Made by a program: the position numbers and the translations under genes. Below are positions 17,299-25,666 of a stretch of DNA of 64,000 nt, piece after piece. Within the stretch, counting starts at the first letter, position 1. The number at the start of each line of letters is the position of its first letter. The notes under the pieces were generated by a model, which made no database searches, was not told the DNA's origin, and saw only the letters and a program-made list of their open reading frames with translations. Origin of the DNA: G963663315 sp965116335. Its GTDB lineage: Bacteria; Pseudomonadota; Gammaproteobacteria; Arenicellales; Poriferihabitantaceae. Location of the stretch: contig OZ220677.1 in the NCBI GenBank assembly GCA_965116335.1, positions 2,356,001 through 2,420,000 of the forward strand, read 5' to 3'.

Positions 17299-18126
17299 AT
17301 GGAAAACAGTAGACAAATTTTGGCGCATTCTGCCACTGTCAAAATTATTACGTGTACGCATACCGCAGTTGATGCAGTCAATACATTCACGAAACAGGTG
17401 TTTCATACCCGAGGTGGGAGAATTGGAAGCGGCATGGGTAGTATTGTCGAAGCACTATGGGGGTTCCACTTGAACCATGTTTTCAGGCAAGAGGCAACTC
17501 TCCCATATGAGTTGGGCTGGATTTATGGCCATGAGTACAATGACTTTGCTTGTATTTTAAGAGATGAAAATTGGGGTCCGGAAACCAAGGAAGGTGAACT
17601 TTTTCGCGTTGAAGTGAAATCAATGATTGCATCAGCGGATGAATCAAAGGCTCATTTTGATCAGCTTCAACATGAACTGACAGATAACGAGCTACTTGCT
17701 GTCTTTTTGTGGGATTGGATGCCAGTAATTGGTCGGCCCAAGAATGTTTGTCCTGCTATCCTTGATTATTTTGTTGGTTATGCATTGCCTATCGCGGAAA
17801 TGAGAGATGTCTTGCATGTTGAACGAGGCGGGAGTTTTGTACAGGAGAATCACTGCCCAGACCGCTGTGATATACGAGAATGTTTCCATGTTGGCGAGCC
17901 ATTGAATGCGTCAGGTGTTCGCGAACGACGATCAGGTCCAGAGGCATCTAAAGGGCTAAACGTATCTTATGCTGCAAATTTCGGCGGTATGTTGCGGATG
18001 CTTGGTTCTCGTGGAAGTGATGGAAAGGCCCGCTTGAAGAGTGAGTATAAGTCTGATCCAACAAAGGCACGATATATTGATTTTATGGCTAGAAATTTCC
18101 CGAGAGTCGCTAAAGCAATAAAATAG
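17299..18126 (+). CDS. Conserved protein, possible PD-(D/E)XK nuclease
   Basis: A 275-residue soluble protein that I cannot place in a named family. A striking block is GGRIGSGMGSIVEALWGFHLN, then ELGWIYGHEYNDFACI, then LFRVEVKSMIASADESKAHFD. The helix with a glutamate, an acidic strand (D in NDFACI) and E-V-K in a hydrophobic strand fit a PD-(D/E)XK arrangement. A CPDRC motif occurs near residue 195. Its 3' end is 13 bases from the convergent hsdS-like gene, placing it beside a methylase/specificity pair that has no R subunit here. It may be the nuclease of that system. The nuclease call is an inference from spacing and motifs. Confidence 0.55.
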   Translation: MENSRQILAHSATVKIITCTHTAVDAVNTFTKQVFHTRGGRIGSGMGSIVEALWGFHLNHVFRQEATLPYELGWIYGHEYNDFACILRDENWGPETKEGELFRVEVKSMIASADESKAHFDQLQHELTDNELLAVFLWDWMPVIGRPKNVCPAILDYFVGYALPIAEMRDVLHVERGGSFVQENHCPDRCDIRECFHVGEPLNASGVRERRSGPEASKGLNVSYAANFGGMLRMLGSRGSDGKARLKSEYKSDPTKARYIDFMARNFPRVAKAIK

Positions 18127-18139
18127 ATCAGCCAAAAAA

Positions 18140-18805
18140 TCAAGCAAATACTTCTGAGATGATCTTTTGCCCTTCAGCGGACAGAGTATTTATCTTTGAG
18201 AGCAGTTCACGTCTTTTATTTCTGGAATGTGTTATTCTGGATACACACTCTTTCTGAATACTTAACGGTGGAACTGGTATCCTTATACTCAGCAAGTCCT
18301 TAGAGGAAATTCGGGGTAAGGCGGCACCTGACTGCATTCTTGTTACAAGCTCGGTCACGGGGGCGGAAACTAGAAGCTCTCGAAGAAATAAGGGCAATAT
18401 GAATTCGGGTTTTGCCATCAGGATAATAAATTCCGTTGAACATAGTCCGGTGGTATAAGGCGGTTCCACATATAGGGATTTTTTCAAGTAAGGTCTTAGG
18501 CGTCCATAAAGAATATCTCCTCGTTTAAATACCTTTGACCTTGAACGAATTTGTTCACATGTCACGATTGATATTTCCTGGAGTTCTCCAGTAATAGGCT
18601 CTACATGTTCAAGTCCTACATAATAAAACTCTTCTGTGGTTACATCGCTCGGGTTTTTTGAGACTTTCGATTCAGTTACGACTTCACTTAGAGGAATTAA
18701 ATCGAATCTCTCTGATGTTATTTGTGAATCCAAATGCACATGAAGATCAGCTCTCCATTTCCCCATTTCAATTAAATCAGTAATTGGGATTGTTCTCGCT
18801 TTCAT
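18140..18805 (-). CDS. HsdS-like specificity protein with a single target-recognition domain
   Basis: A 221-residue protein with one HsdS half: a target-recognition domain with FYYVGLEHVEP, FKRGDILYGRLRPYLKK and CSTEFIIL, then the conserved exit block GAALPRISSKDLLSIRIPVPPL and a C-terminal helix (SKINTLSAEGQKIISE). Full HsdS proteins have two such halves; single-domain forms work as dimers or in type IIG/IIB-like systems. Its ATG follows the methylase TAA directly, with no gap, so the two are translated together. It would direct the partner methylase to its DNA site. Confidence 0.85.
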   Translation of the reverse strand: MKARTIPITDLIEMGKWRADLHVHLDSQITSERFDLIPLSEVVTESKVSKNPSDVTTEEFYYVGLEHVEPITGELQEISIVTCEQIRSRSKVFKRGDILYGRLRPYLKKSLYVEPPYTTGLCSTEFIILMAKPEFILPLFLRELLVSAPVTELVTRMQSGAALPRISSKDLLSIRIPVPPLSIQKECVSRITHSRNKRRELLSKINTLSAEGQKIISEVFA

Positions 18806-20494
18806 TTACCAGCCTCTCGTTTGCAAAAACTTTTTTGCCATCTTGGTGGCCTTTGCCACTTCTGATTCCTTTAATTCTCGCCCGGATGCATCATAGCCGA
18901 GATTGTCAATTCGAATCATACATACCTTGTTGTTTTTCGGCACATCTTCTCCAGGTCGCAACTTCTTCCCAAACAGTATACCGCTACGCACATTCGCCCC
19001 AAAGGGAGCGAATGTTTCGTTTGGCAGGTCAATAATGATTCTTATAGTCAACTTGTTTAATAGCCATGCTCGAACATGTTTGCATGAATCCGCAGTGAAG
19101 ATACTCTCCGGCAATACGATGCCAATTCTGCCGCCTGGTCGAAGAAATTCGATTGCTCTTTCGAGACCAATGATTTCCAAGGGAACCTTCTTTCTCCCTT
19201 CTGCAAGTGTAAAATTTGCGAGAGCAGAAAGTGCCTCAATACCAAGAATTGAACCGAATGGAGGATTTGTCAGAATCAAATCAAAACTTTCTGGTTTCAA
19301 GTCTGGGTAGTTTCTGAAGTCCAACAAAGCATCTGTACATCGGATATTTGAGTGCCCATCCCCACTTAAGCGCATATCCGTCATTGCTACACGAGTCATT
19401 CGGTCGCTTTTTTCAATTCCATGAAGCTTTCCAAATGCGAATTCATGATACTCTTTAATGTGATTCAAGCCCGAATGCCGGACATAAGCAAGGGATTGAG
19501 CAAGGAAGTGCCCAGAACCGCAAAATGGGTCCAAGATTAAATCGGAGCTTCTGGGTGCCATTATCTCCACCATTAGTTGGCATACCTGAACAGGTGTAAA
19601 GTATTGCCCCATTCCAGAGCGAACAGACTTGCTTAATACTTTTTGAAAGGCACGACCTTTAATATCAGTATCGGAATAGGTCAGGGAGAACTCTTCGATT
19701 AATTGGAAGGATTTTACCAATGCGGCACTTGAAAGGAAGACAGGGAGATTAAAGACACCTCTAGATCGTTCATATTCTGGAATCTTTAACCGGAAAACAC
19801 GTAGGTCATAATTGATCGCTTCTCGGTAAAGTGCCCGTAAGTATGATGCGTATTCCTCTACTGTTCCGAAGGACTTTGTGGTTACGGGTACAATTGGAAG
19901 AAGTGATTCCTGCTCTTCTAAATGTGATTTCAGATAAAGGAGTTTACATAATTCTTCAAGAGCTGCATCAGCATGTAACCCATCTATGTCACGCATTACT
20001 GAATGGATTTCGAAAAAGATATTCTCCAGTCTATTTGTTATCGGAATGAGACTTGTAGCCTGTGATGTATTGCCTGCTCGGTATTTAGCACCCTCTTCGA
20101 ATACACGCATTTCGCCACCAGCTGAACCTTTGTAGTAATACTCAATGCTCTGTATTGTTTCAAATTTTCCGTCTCGATAGTGTCTCCTGAGCACTTCAAA
20201 ATCCTCACTATCGTGAGCAAAGAATGAGACGATTCCAATCGTTTCAGTAGAAAGGGCATAGTTAAGAGCTTTTTCTCTGATAGCTTTTGTTGGACTGTAA
20301 GTAGATGCCACAAAAAGAATGAAGGGCACATTTGGATATACCTCGAAGCAAAACGCATTTTCAGAGATATCCTTCGTGCCATCGCTAAGAGAGATTAGTC
20401 GCGTGCGGTTATCAAAGTACTCTGGTTTATAGAAATACTTTTTATCCAGTATATCCCGCACTCGTAGCAGGATCGGGTTTTTGATTGTTTCCAT
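18806..20494 (-). CDS. N6-adenine DNA methyltransferase, HsdM-like
   Basis: A 562-residue methylase if started at ATG 20494 (METIKNP); the frame is open to 20542, where a longer form could start, and no start has a clear ribosome site. The N-terminal ~290 residues are not a standard HsdM N-domain. The catalytic part has GQYFTPVQVCQLM, DPFCGSGHFLAQ (motif I) and LTNPPFG (motif IV), the N6-adenine signature. With the adjacent HsdS-like protein it forms a methylation and specificity pair. No hsdR is nearby; two putative nuclease genes converge on the pair. Codon use is A+T-rich like the whole island, which suggests acquisition. Confidence 0.88.
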   Translation of the reverse strand: METIKNPILLRVRDILDKKYFYKPEYFDNRTRLISLSDGTKDISENAFCFEVYPNVPFILFVASTYSPTKAIREKALNYALSTETIGIVSFFAHDSEDFEVLRRHYRDGKFETIQSIEYYYKGSAGGEMRVFEEGAKYRAGNTSQATSLIPITNRLENIFFEIHSVMRDIDGLHADAALEELCKLLYLKSHLEEQESLLPIVPVTTKSFGTVEEYASYLRALYREAINYDLRVFRLKIPEYERSRGVFNLPVFLSSAALVKSFQLIEEFSLTYSDTDIKGRAFQKVLSKSVRSGMGQYFTPVQVCQLMVEIMAPRSSDLILDPFCGSGHFLAQSLAYVRHSGLNHIKEYHEFAFGKLHGIEKSDRMTRVAMTDMRLSGDGHSNIRCTDALLDFRNYPDLKPESFDLILTNPPFGSILGIEALSALANFTLAEGRKKVPLEIIGLERAIEFLRPGGRIGIVLPESIFTADSCKHVRAWLLNKLTIRIIIDLPNETFAPFGANVRSGILFGKKLRPGEDVPKNNKVCMIRIDNLGYDASGRELKESEVAKATKMAKKFLQTRGW

Positions 20495-20787
20495 AATGAC
20501 AGGAATCATACATTTTATGACAGCAGTCGTCAACAAAAACACAGGAGGAATGGAGTGATGGTGATGCAGTAATTACCTCTCACCAGGCAGGACATTGCTG
20601 GTCAATCTCTTTCAGGGGAGCGATTAAAAAACAATTTTTTCTATATGGCTGGAAACGGGGCAAATTTTCCGCTCGAAAGCAGCTCCCATCAGTGCATAAA
20701 AACCCGTATAATAATCTGTGTATGGATTGAGATGCGTTGATTGTTACATGATCGGTAAAGGGGAAGAGCACGGGAAGGATAAATATA

Positions 20788-20928
20788 ATGGAAGGGACTT
20801 ATCCGAAAGAGCCGATTGACCCGATTGCTGGGCCGAGGAAAGGGAACTATAGCTCAACTTCAAATAGCATTACTGCCACGAGAGGCAAAAAACCACCCCT
20901 TAAGAGCATAAGTCTCCAGAAATATTAG
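20788..20928 (+). CDS. Second micro-protein gene
   Basis: A 46-codon gene with a GGAAGG ribosome site before its ATG. The product is polar, with YPKEPIDPIAGP near the start, a Ser/Thr middle (SSTSNSITAT) and RGKKPPLKS. It shares only a loose layout with the 4048 micro-protein (KEP, then I-T, then K-P-P), so common origin is a guess. A TATAAT-like box lies about 76 bases upstream at 20707-20712, without a good -35. It stands alone between the methylase promoter and an OLD remnant. Function unknown. Confidence 0.45.
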   Translation: MEGTYPKEPIDPIAGPRKGNYSSTSNSITATRGKKPPLKSISLQKY

Positions 20929-20957
20929 CAACGAACTCGAAATCCATAGGATGAGAA

Positions 20958-21387
20958 ATGACAGATAAAAACATGTTTTATCGCTTTGATGTGCCGTTAT
21001 TTACTACTGAAAAAGATGAACCTGTCCACGTTGATTTCTTTAAACATCGGCTGGGCTGCAAAATTTAAAATCCTACTGGATTCAGATATAGAAGGGAAGA
21101 AGCAAAAAGAACGGTATATGAAAGATTTTTCTCTGCCTGCAAGCCAATTTGTGTTGCATTCCGATGATCGTCCAGAAATAGAAGACATGTTTGAAAAGGC
21201 CGAATTAAGTGCACTTTATAAGTTTGCGTTTGACGAAGATGTCGAGAAATTAAACAAAAAACAGTTTCTTCAACTCATGAGTGTACTGTCTGTGAAAAAA
21301 GAATCGGACAAAGAGAAGATATCGCCCTTAGTTGGAAAAGAGACAAAGGATAGATGTAGGAAGTTGCTCCACGCTCTAAAAGAATAA
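20958..21387 (+). pseudogene. Remnant of an OLD-family nuclease (Toprim end)
   Basis: From the ATG at 20958 one frame gives MTDKNMFYRFDVPLF and about 20 more residues before a stop near 21069. A shifted frame, open from 20986, carries IGWAAKFKILLDSDIEGKKQ, the DxD end of a Toprim domain as found in OLD-family ATP-dependent endonucleases, and runs to 21387. The ATPase domain and the first Toprim glutamate are missing. It is best read as a deletion and frameshift relic. The shifted frame alone could make a 133-residue protein, but that would lack the catalytic set. Confidence 0.6.
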
Positions 21388-21600
21388 AATGTTGTAGTGC
21401 GAAATAGCACTGCGTTCGCGACGAGGCATGAGATCAGGAAGCTGACATCCGGTAAGAGTACGGTATATCTCCTGAATCAAAGGCCATTGGTCGCCACATT
21501 CGAGGCGGCCTGGTCGCATGAGCCAATCCGGTGTCTTGAGTTCGGGACCACAAATATCCGTTAAAGCCTTAGTAGTTGCTTTTTCTATTTCTCGGGCCAT
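21376..21600 (-). CDS. Small hypothetical protein
   Basis: A 74-residue frame with an ATG at 21600 and no clear ribosome site. It contains ICGPELKTPDWLMRPGRLEC, then a tryptophan-containing GDQWPLIQEIYRTLTG and LPDLMPRRER. This block looks like conserved protein sequence rather than a chance frame, but the last residues (ISHYNILFF) look random. It may be a truncated gene whose end was replaced when the island formed. I recognise no family. It ends 11 bases inside the OLD remnant on the other strand. Confidence 0.4.
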   Translation of the reverse strand: MAREIEKATTKALTDICGPELKTPDWLMRPGRLECGDQWPLIQEIYRTLTGCQLPDLMPRRERSAISHYNILFF

Positions 21601-21654
21601 GAGATTGTCATTTTTAGCTTGAGTACTTGAATGCTGTATTAGGATGGTTGATGC

Positions 21655-22560
21655 TCAATTCTTTTCTGTAAGGGGAACTCCGGCCAAAACATCTTCGATA
21701 GCGGACAGGATATGTGCAATTCTGCGGTCGTTACTTGGGTGGGTCTGAAGAAATCCTACTCGACTCGATGAGAAGCGCCTTTTTCGAGATACTGGTTTAG
21801 CCCGGTATAGTCTGACAATGGCATCGCGCATGCCTGTTGGTGAATACCCGGCTTCGTGCAAAATGTAGATGGCTATTCGGTCGGATTCAATTTCCATTTC
21901 CGGGCTGTAGGCGCGGTGACCGATACTTGCGCCAACACGCATCCAATCTTCTCCGTAAGACTCAAGATCGGCCCCGGTTGTTCCAGCAAGGATTGCGGCA
22001 AGGCCGGCAGCAACTGACATTCCTACTAAGGAGTTCTTGGTCTTTTTCTCTACATGCCCCAGCATTACGTGGGAGAATTCGTGCGCCAGTACAGCGGCAA
22101 TCTCTGCATCCTTGCCCATGGTTTTTACCAATCCCGCAAACACACCAATATCATCATTCTGGTCCGCGTAGGCATTAATAGCTTTCTCGCCGGTATAGAG
22201 TGTGACCGAAGAGGTTTGAACCTTGTCACAGTGGGTAGACTGGAGATTCATCCGTGTGCAAACACTGAAAGCCGCAGAACGAATTACAGGTAAAACGCGC
22301 TCAAGCCCTGCCCCTTGAGTCCATTCCATGGAGGTGGGCGGTGCATCAAGCTGAACAGTGTCCAAAACTGACTTCGCCACAACACGTTGCGATTCTTCAG
22401 GTTCTGCAATATTGAGCACGGGAGTTGCACATCCACTAAAAACTGTGACAATGCAACCAACCCCGATTATTTGTAGAAGTTCAGACTTGGTCTGACACAA
22501 ACTGCCGATAATTCTGGATTGATTCACTGCCCATGAACCGCTTGCAGAAAAACTAATCAT
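21655..22560 (-). CDS. M48-family metallopeptidase lipoprotein
   Basis: A 301-residue zinc protease resembling periplasmic or outer-membrane quality-control proteases such as LoiP. A hydrophobic stretch ending in a lipobox (VFSGC) sits near residue 44, so the true start may be an internal TTG or other codon near 22500 rather than the ATG at 22560. The zinc site is VLAHEFSHVMLGH (HExxH), with the third ligand glutamate in EIESDRIAIYI. A C-terminal block (LQTHPSNDRRIAHI) is typical of the group. The ATG at 22560 overlaps the preceding DUF413 gene by eight bases. Confidence 0.85.
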   Translation of the reverse strand: MISFSASGSWAVNQSRIIGSLCQTKSELLQIIGVGCIVTVFSGCATPVLNIAEPEESQRVVAKSVLDTVQLDAPPTSMEWTQGAGLERVLPVIRSAAFSVCTRMNLQSTHCDKVQTSSVTLYTGEKAINAYADQNDDIGVFAGLVKTMGKDAEIAAVLAHEFSHVMLGHVEKKTKNSLVGMSVAAGLAAILAGTTGADLESYGEDWMRVGASIGHRAYSPEMEIESDRIAIYILHEAGYSPTGMRDAIVRLYRAKPVSRKRRFSSSRVGFLQTHPSNDRRIAHILSAIEDVLAGVPLTEKN

Positions 22561-22891
22561 GCCCTCTTGAACGGCTGTTCATGTCGCTCCGAACGGCATT
22601 TCTCATTTTCTTCCAGTCCTCCCGATCATTCGGCATACTCCTGCGTTCTCCCATTGCTTGTTGGTGTTTTGGGTCTTGTTCCAACTTCATTCGTTGGAGG
22701 TATTTCCACCAGACCTGTTCATATTCGGTTTGGGGGACACATCTCCCATAGGATACTTCAATGAATCTTTCTTGCGCTTCGGTTTTTGGCCTCCGTTCTC
22801 CATTCATCAACTGCTTGAACTTGTCACCATACCCATCCAGAATTTCAAGTTCTTCCGGTGTGAATATCTCTTTGGAACACTGCCATTTCAT
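22553..22891 (-). CDS. DUF413/MaoP-like protein
   Basis: A 112-residue protein with FTPEELEILDGYGDKFKQLM, then RRPKTEAQERFIEVSYG and EYEQVWWKYLQR. This resembles the DUF413 pattern, whose E. coli member MaoP helps organise the Ori chromosome macrodomain. The C-terminal 35 residues are charged and low in complexity. A role in chromosome organisation is not implied by context, since the neighbour is a protease gene overlapping by eight bases. The family call is reasonable; the function is unknown. Confidence 0.65.
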   Translation of the reverse strand: MKWQCSKEIFTPEELEILDGYGDKFKQLMNGERRPKTEAQERFIEVSYGRCVPQTEYEQVWWKYLQRMKLEQDPKHQQAMGERRSMPNDREDWKKMRNAVRSDMNSRSRGHD

Positions 22892-23012
22892 GGGATTCCC
22901 CTTTGTCCGACCACCAGACTCTGTCGCCTGATTCTAGCACAGTTTCCAGACAATATAATCCATTCTATTCAAATAGTTATACCTGTATCCAGAGTTTTTC
23001 AGGGACGACGGA

Positions 23013-23477
23013 CTAATAAATTCCCGCATCGAGTCCGGCGGACATGGTGGCTCCTAATGTTTCGCATTGATCGACGAAGTCATTCCGGTATTTTCCTTGC
23101 AGGATCACCGGAGGCTGAATCAGGTTCCATTTCAGGCCGGTCAGGATTTTTTCTACGCTGGTTTTGGCGCCCTGTCCGTCCAGTCCGGCCTTGATATACA
23201 GGGCGACCGGCTTGCCCTCGGTGACTTCCAGGCAGGGATAGTAGATGCGCTCAAAGAAATCCTTGATGGCGCCGCTCATATAGCCGAAATTCTCGGTTGT
23301 GCCGATGATTACGCCATCACTCCAGATCACATCGCCGGAATCGCAGTCCCAGGGGATGCGGACTTTCAACTCTATCGGAATCTCTTTTTCATAGCGGCAT
23401 CCACGCGCTGCCGCTGTTTGCAGCTTCAGGGTGTTTTCGGATGGGCAGTTCGCAACAATCAGAATTTTCGGCATCAA
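23013..23477 (-). CDS. Flavodoxin-family FMN protein
   Basis: A 154-residue flavodoxin-like protein. It starts MMPKILIVANCPSENT, the phosphate loop, and has DGVIIGTTENFGYMSGAIKDF, the second FMN loop seen in NAD(P)H-dependent reductases and WrbA-like proteins. PVALYIKAG and the C-terminal helix complete the fold. Its start is 15 bases downstream of the flavoprotein reductase stop, so it is the last gene of a three-gene leftward operon. It is likely a small electron carrier or quinone reductase linked to that reductase. Confidence 0.8.
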   Translation of the reverse strand: MMPKILIVANCPSENTLKLQTAAARGCRYEKEIPIELKVRIPWDCDSGDVIWSDGVIIGTTENFGYMSGAIKDFFERIYYPCLEVTEGKPVALYIKAGLDGQGAKTSVEKILTGLKWNLIQPPVILQGKYRNDFVDQCETLGATMSAGLDAGIY

Positions 23478-23492
23478 CCCGCTATAGTCCGG

Positions 23493-24932
23493 TTATCTTC
23501 TCCAGCGATGAAATTTCTCCAACAGGTTTAACGCCCAGGCCGGAGCATGGGCTTTTTTCCAATTCCCCGCCGCGTATTTGTTGGCTTCCATCCAGGTCGG
23601 GTAAGCGTGGATCGTTCCCAGAATTTTATTCATCCCCAGCCCATGGCGCATTGCCAGTACGAACTCCGCGATCAGGTCTCCGGCGTGTCTGCTGACGATG
23701 GTAACGCCGAGGATTTTGTCTTTTCCGGGTACGGTTAATACCTTGATAGTGCCGGTCGCATGCCCATCCGTTTTCGCCCGATCCAGTTGCCCAATGTCGT
23801 ATTCGGTCACTTCATACGGCACATTCTGTTCTCTGGCATCCAGCTCATTGAGCCCGACACGAGCGACTTCCGGGTCGGTATAGGTTGCCCAGGGCAATAC
23901 GCTGTAGTCGACCTTGAATTTCTTGAGTGGCCTGAACAGTGCATTCACGCAGGCGTACCACGCCTGATGGGCAGCGGCATGAGTAAACTGGTAAGGCCCG
24001 GTTACATCTCCGACTGCATAAATATCGGGATACCCGGCCTGCAAGTACGGGTTGGTTTCTATAGTGCGGCGAGGGCTTACCGGAATCTTGATATTCTCCA
24101 GTCCGTATCCATCCAGTCTGGCGGCCCGCCCCAGCGCCATCAGCATCTGGTCAAATTCAATTTCGACCTCATTATCACCGCTTTTACAGACCAGTTTTTT
24201 CGAGTTCCCATCGACCACCACTCCGGTTGCGAAGTGCCCGGTCAATACACGGATGCCTTCCTCGCGAAAAGTTTCGGCGATTTGCCGGGAAAACTCTTCA
24301 TCCTCGCGCATCAGAATCTGATCCTGCCCTTCTATCAGGCTGACTTCGCTACCGAACCGTGCGAAGCACTGCGCCAGTTCACAGCCAATCGGGCCACCGC
24401 CCAGAACAACCAGTTTTTTCGGCAGTTCGCGGAGGTTCCATATCGTATCGGAAGTATAGTAGTCCACCTGATCCAGTCCCGGTATCGGCGGCACAAAGGG
24501 TTCTGCGCCGGTGGCAAGGACGATGGATTTGGCGGTCCAGGTTTTGCCGTTTACCCGCACCGAATTTCTGGACAGGATTTGCGCTTCTCCCTGAATGACG
24601 TCCACGCCAAGAGAGGTATATCTTTCCACCGAGTCGTGTGGGGCGATGGAGGCGATGACCTCTTGAACGCGCTGCATGATGTCGGCAAAATCGAATGATG
24701 CCGAGGCTTGCCGGATCCCCAGGTTTTGTGAATGCCGGATGTCATGGAGCAGTTTGGCGGAGGCGATGAATGATTTTGAGGGCACACAGCCAGTATTCAG
24801 GCAGTCTCCTCCCATATCCCCGCGCTCGATCAGGATCACTTTGGCCTTTATGGCGGCGGCGATATAGGCGGTTACCAGCCCACCGCTACCGGCGCCAATC
24901 ACGATCAGGTTGGCGTCATATTTCGTGGTCAT
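23493..24932 (-). CDS. FAD-dependent pyridine nucleotide-disulfide oxidoreductase (mercuric reductase-like)
   Basis: A 479-residue flavoprotein of the lipoamide dehydrogenase/mercuric reductase class. The FAD motif is VIGAGSGGL, the redox-active disulfide is GGDCLNTGCVPSK, the NAD(P) motif is LGGGPIGCE, and the second FAD motif is IYAVGDVTG. The C-terminal dimer domain ends with TIHAYPTWMEANKYAAG, in which HAYPT supplies the catalytic histidine region. The C-terminal Cys pair of true mercuric reductase is absent. It overlaps the TVP38 gene by 17 bases; this pairing is common and often of unknown substrate. Confidence 0.9.
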   Translation of the reverse strand: MTTKYDANLIVIGAGSGGLVTAYIAAAIKAKVILIERGDMGGDCLNTGCVPSKSFIASAKLLHDIRHSQNLGIRQASASFDFADIMQRVQEVIASIAPHDSVERYTSLGVDVIQGEAQILSRNSVRVNGKTWTAKSIVLATGAEPFVPPIPGLDQVDYYTSDTIWNLRELPKKLVVLGGGPIGCELAQCFARFGSEVSLIEGQDQILMREDEEFSRQIAETFREEGIRVLTGHFATGVVVDGNSKKLVCKSGDNEVEIEFDQMLMALGRAARLDGYGLENIKIPVSPRRTIETNPYLQAGYPDIYAVGDVTGPYQFTHAAAHQAWYACVNALFRPLKKFKVDYSVLPWATYTDPEVARVGLNELDAREQNVPYEVTEYDIGQLDRAKTDGHATGTIKVLTVPGKDKILGVTIVSRHAGDLIAEFVLAMRHGLGMNKILGTIHAYPTWMEANKYAAGNWKKAHAPAWALNLLEKFHRWRR

Positions 24933-25614
24933 TGGTTCGCACCTTGCTTTTGATGATTTTCAGCAGATATTTGGCGATATACGGGAAAATAGCGAGTAAC
25001 ACGAAGGATGCAATCAGGGCAGGGGATAACAGCCCTTTGAGTGAATCCAGCCGGGCAAGCTGTGTGCCAGCATTGATGAAAACCATCGTACCCGGTGCCA
25101 TTCCGATCAATGAGGCGAGGAAGAAAGTGGCTGTCTTTATCGAAGTCAGCCCCATCAGGAGGTTGATTGCGAAGAATGGAATGACCGGAACCAGTCGCAT
25201 CGAAAACAGGTAGAGTGCGCCTTCCCGGCGGAAGCTTTCCCGGATTTTGCCGACACGTTCGCCCATTTTGTTCTGCACCAGGTCGTCGAACAGGTATCTG
25301 GCGACCAGAAAAGCGAGAGTCGCGCCGATTGTGGCTGAAACCAGCACGATTGCTGTGCCTGCGACAAACCCGAAAATAGCGCCTCCCAGCAGAGTGAGTA
25401 CCAGTGCCCCTGGAATAGAGGCTGCGGTCGCTGCAATGTATATCGCGGAAAACAGTAATGCGGTGGAGCCCCAATTCGCCTCTTTGTAGGCTACCAGCTG
25501 ATCGAGCTTTGATTTGATGAACTCCAGGTTCAGATACTTTTCCGGTCCCAGCCAGACAATACCGCCGGCTACAGCCAGAATCAGGACGATAAGAATTATT
25601 TTGCCTTTTGACAT
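24916..25614 (-). CDS. TVP38/TMEM64 (DedA-like) membrane protein
   Basis: A 232-residue integral membrane protein with about five or six hydrophobic segments. The family core appears as GGAIFGFVAGTAIVLVSATI, then FLVARYLF, and RLVPVIPFFAINLLMG. The first segment (residues 4-23) follows a short basic start (MSKGK). TVP38/DedA proteins are linked to lipid scrambling and membrane homeostasis. The gene heads an operon with the flavoprotein reductase and a flavodoxin, a recurrent grouping in proteobacteria. No signal for regulation is seen in the 52-base gap before icd's 3' end. Confidence 0.88.
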   Translation of the reverse strand: MSKGKIILIVLILAVAGGIVWLGPEKYLNLEFIKSKLDQLVAYKEANWGSTALLFSAIYIAATAASIPGALVLTLLGGAIFGFVAGTAIVLVSATIGATLAFLVARYLFDDLVQNKMGERVGKIRESFRREGALYLFSMRLVPVIPFFAINLLMGLTSIKTATFFLASLIGMAPGTMVFINAGTQLARLDSLKGLLSPALIASFVLLAIFPYIAKYLLKIIKSKVRTNDHEI

Positions 25615-25666
25615 GTCGTATTAGAGCTTTAGCTTAAGTCTTGTGATGTGATCAGGTAAGGTCGAG

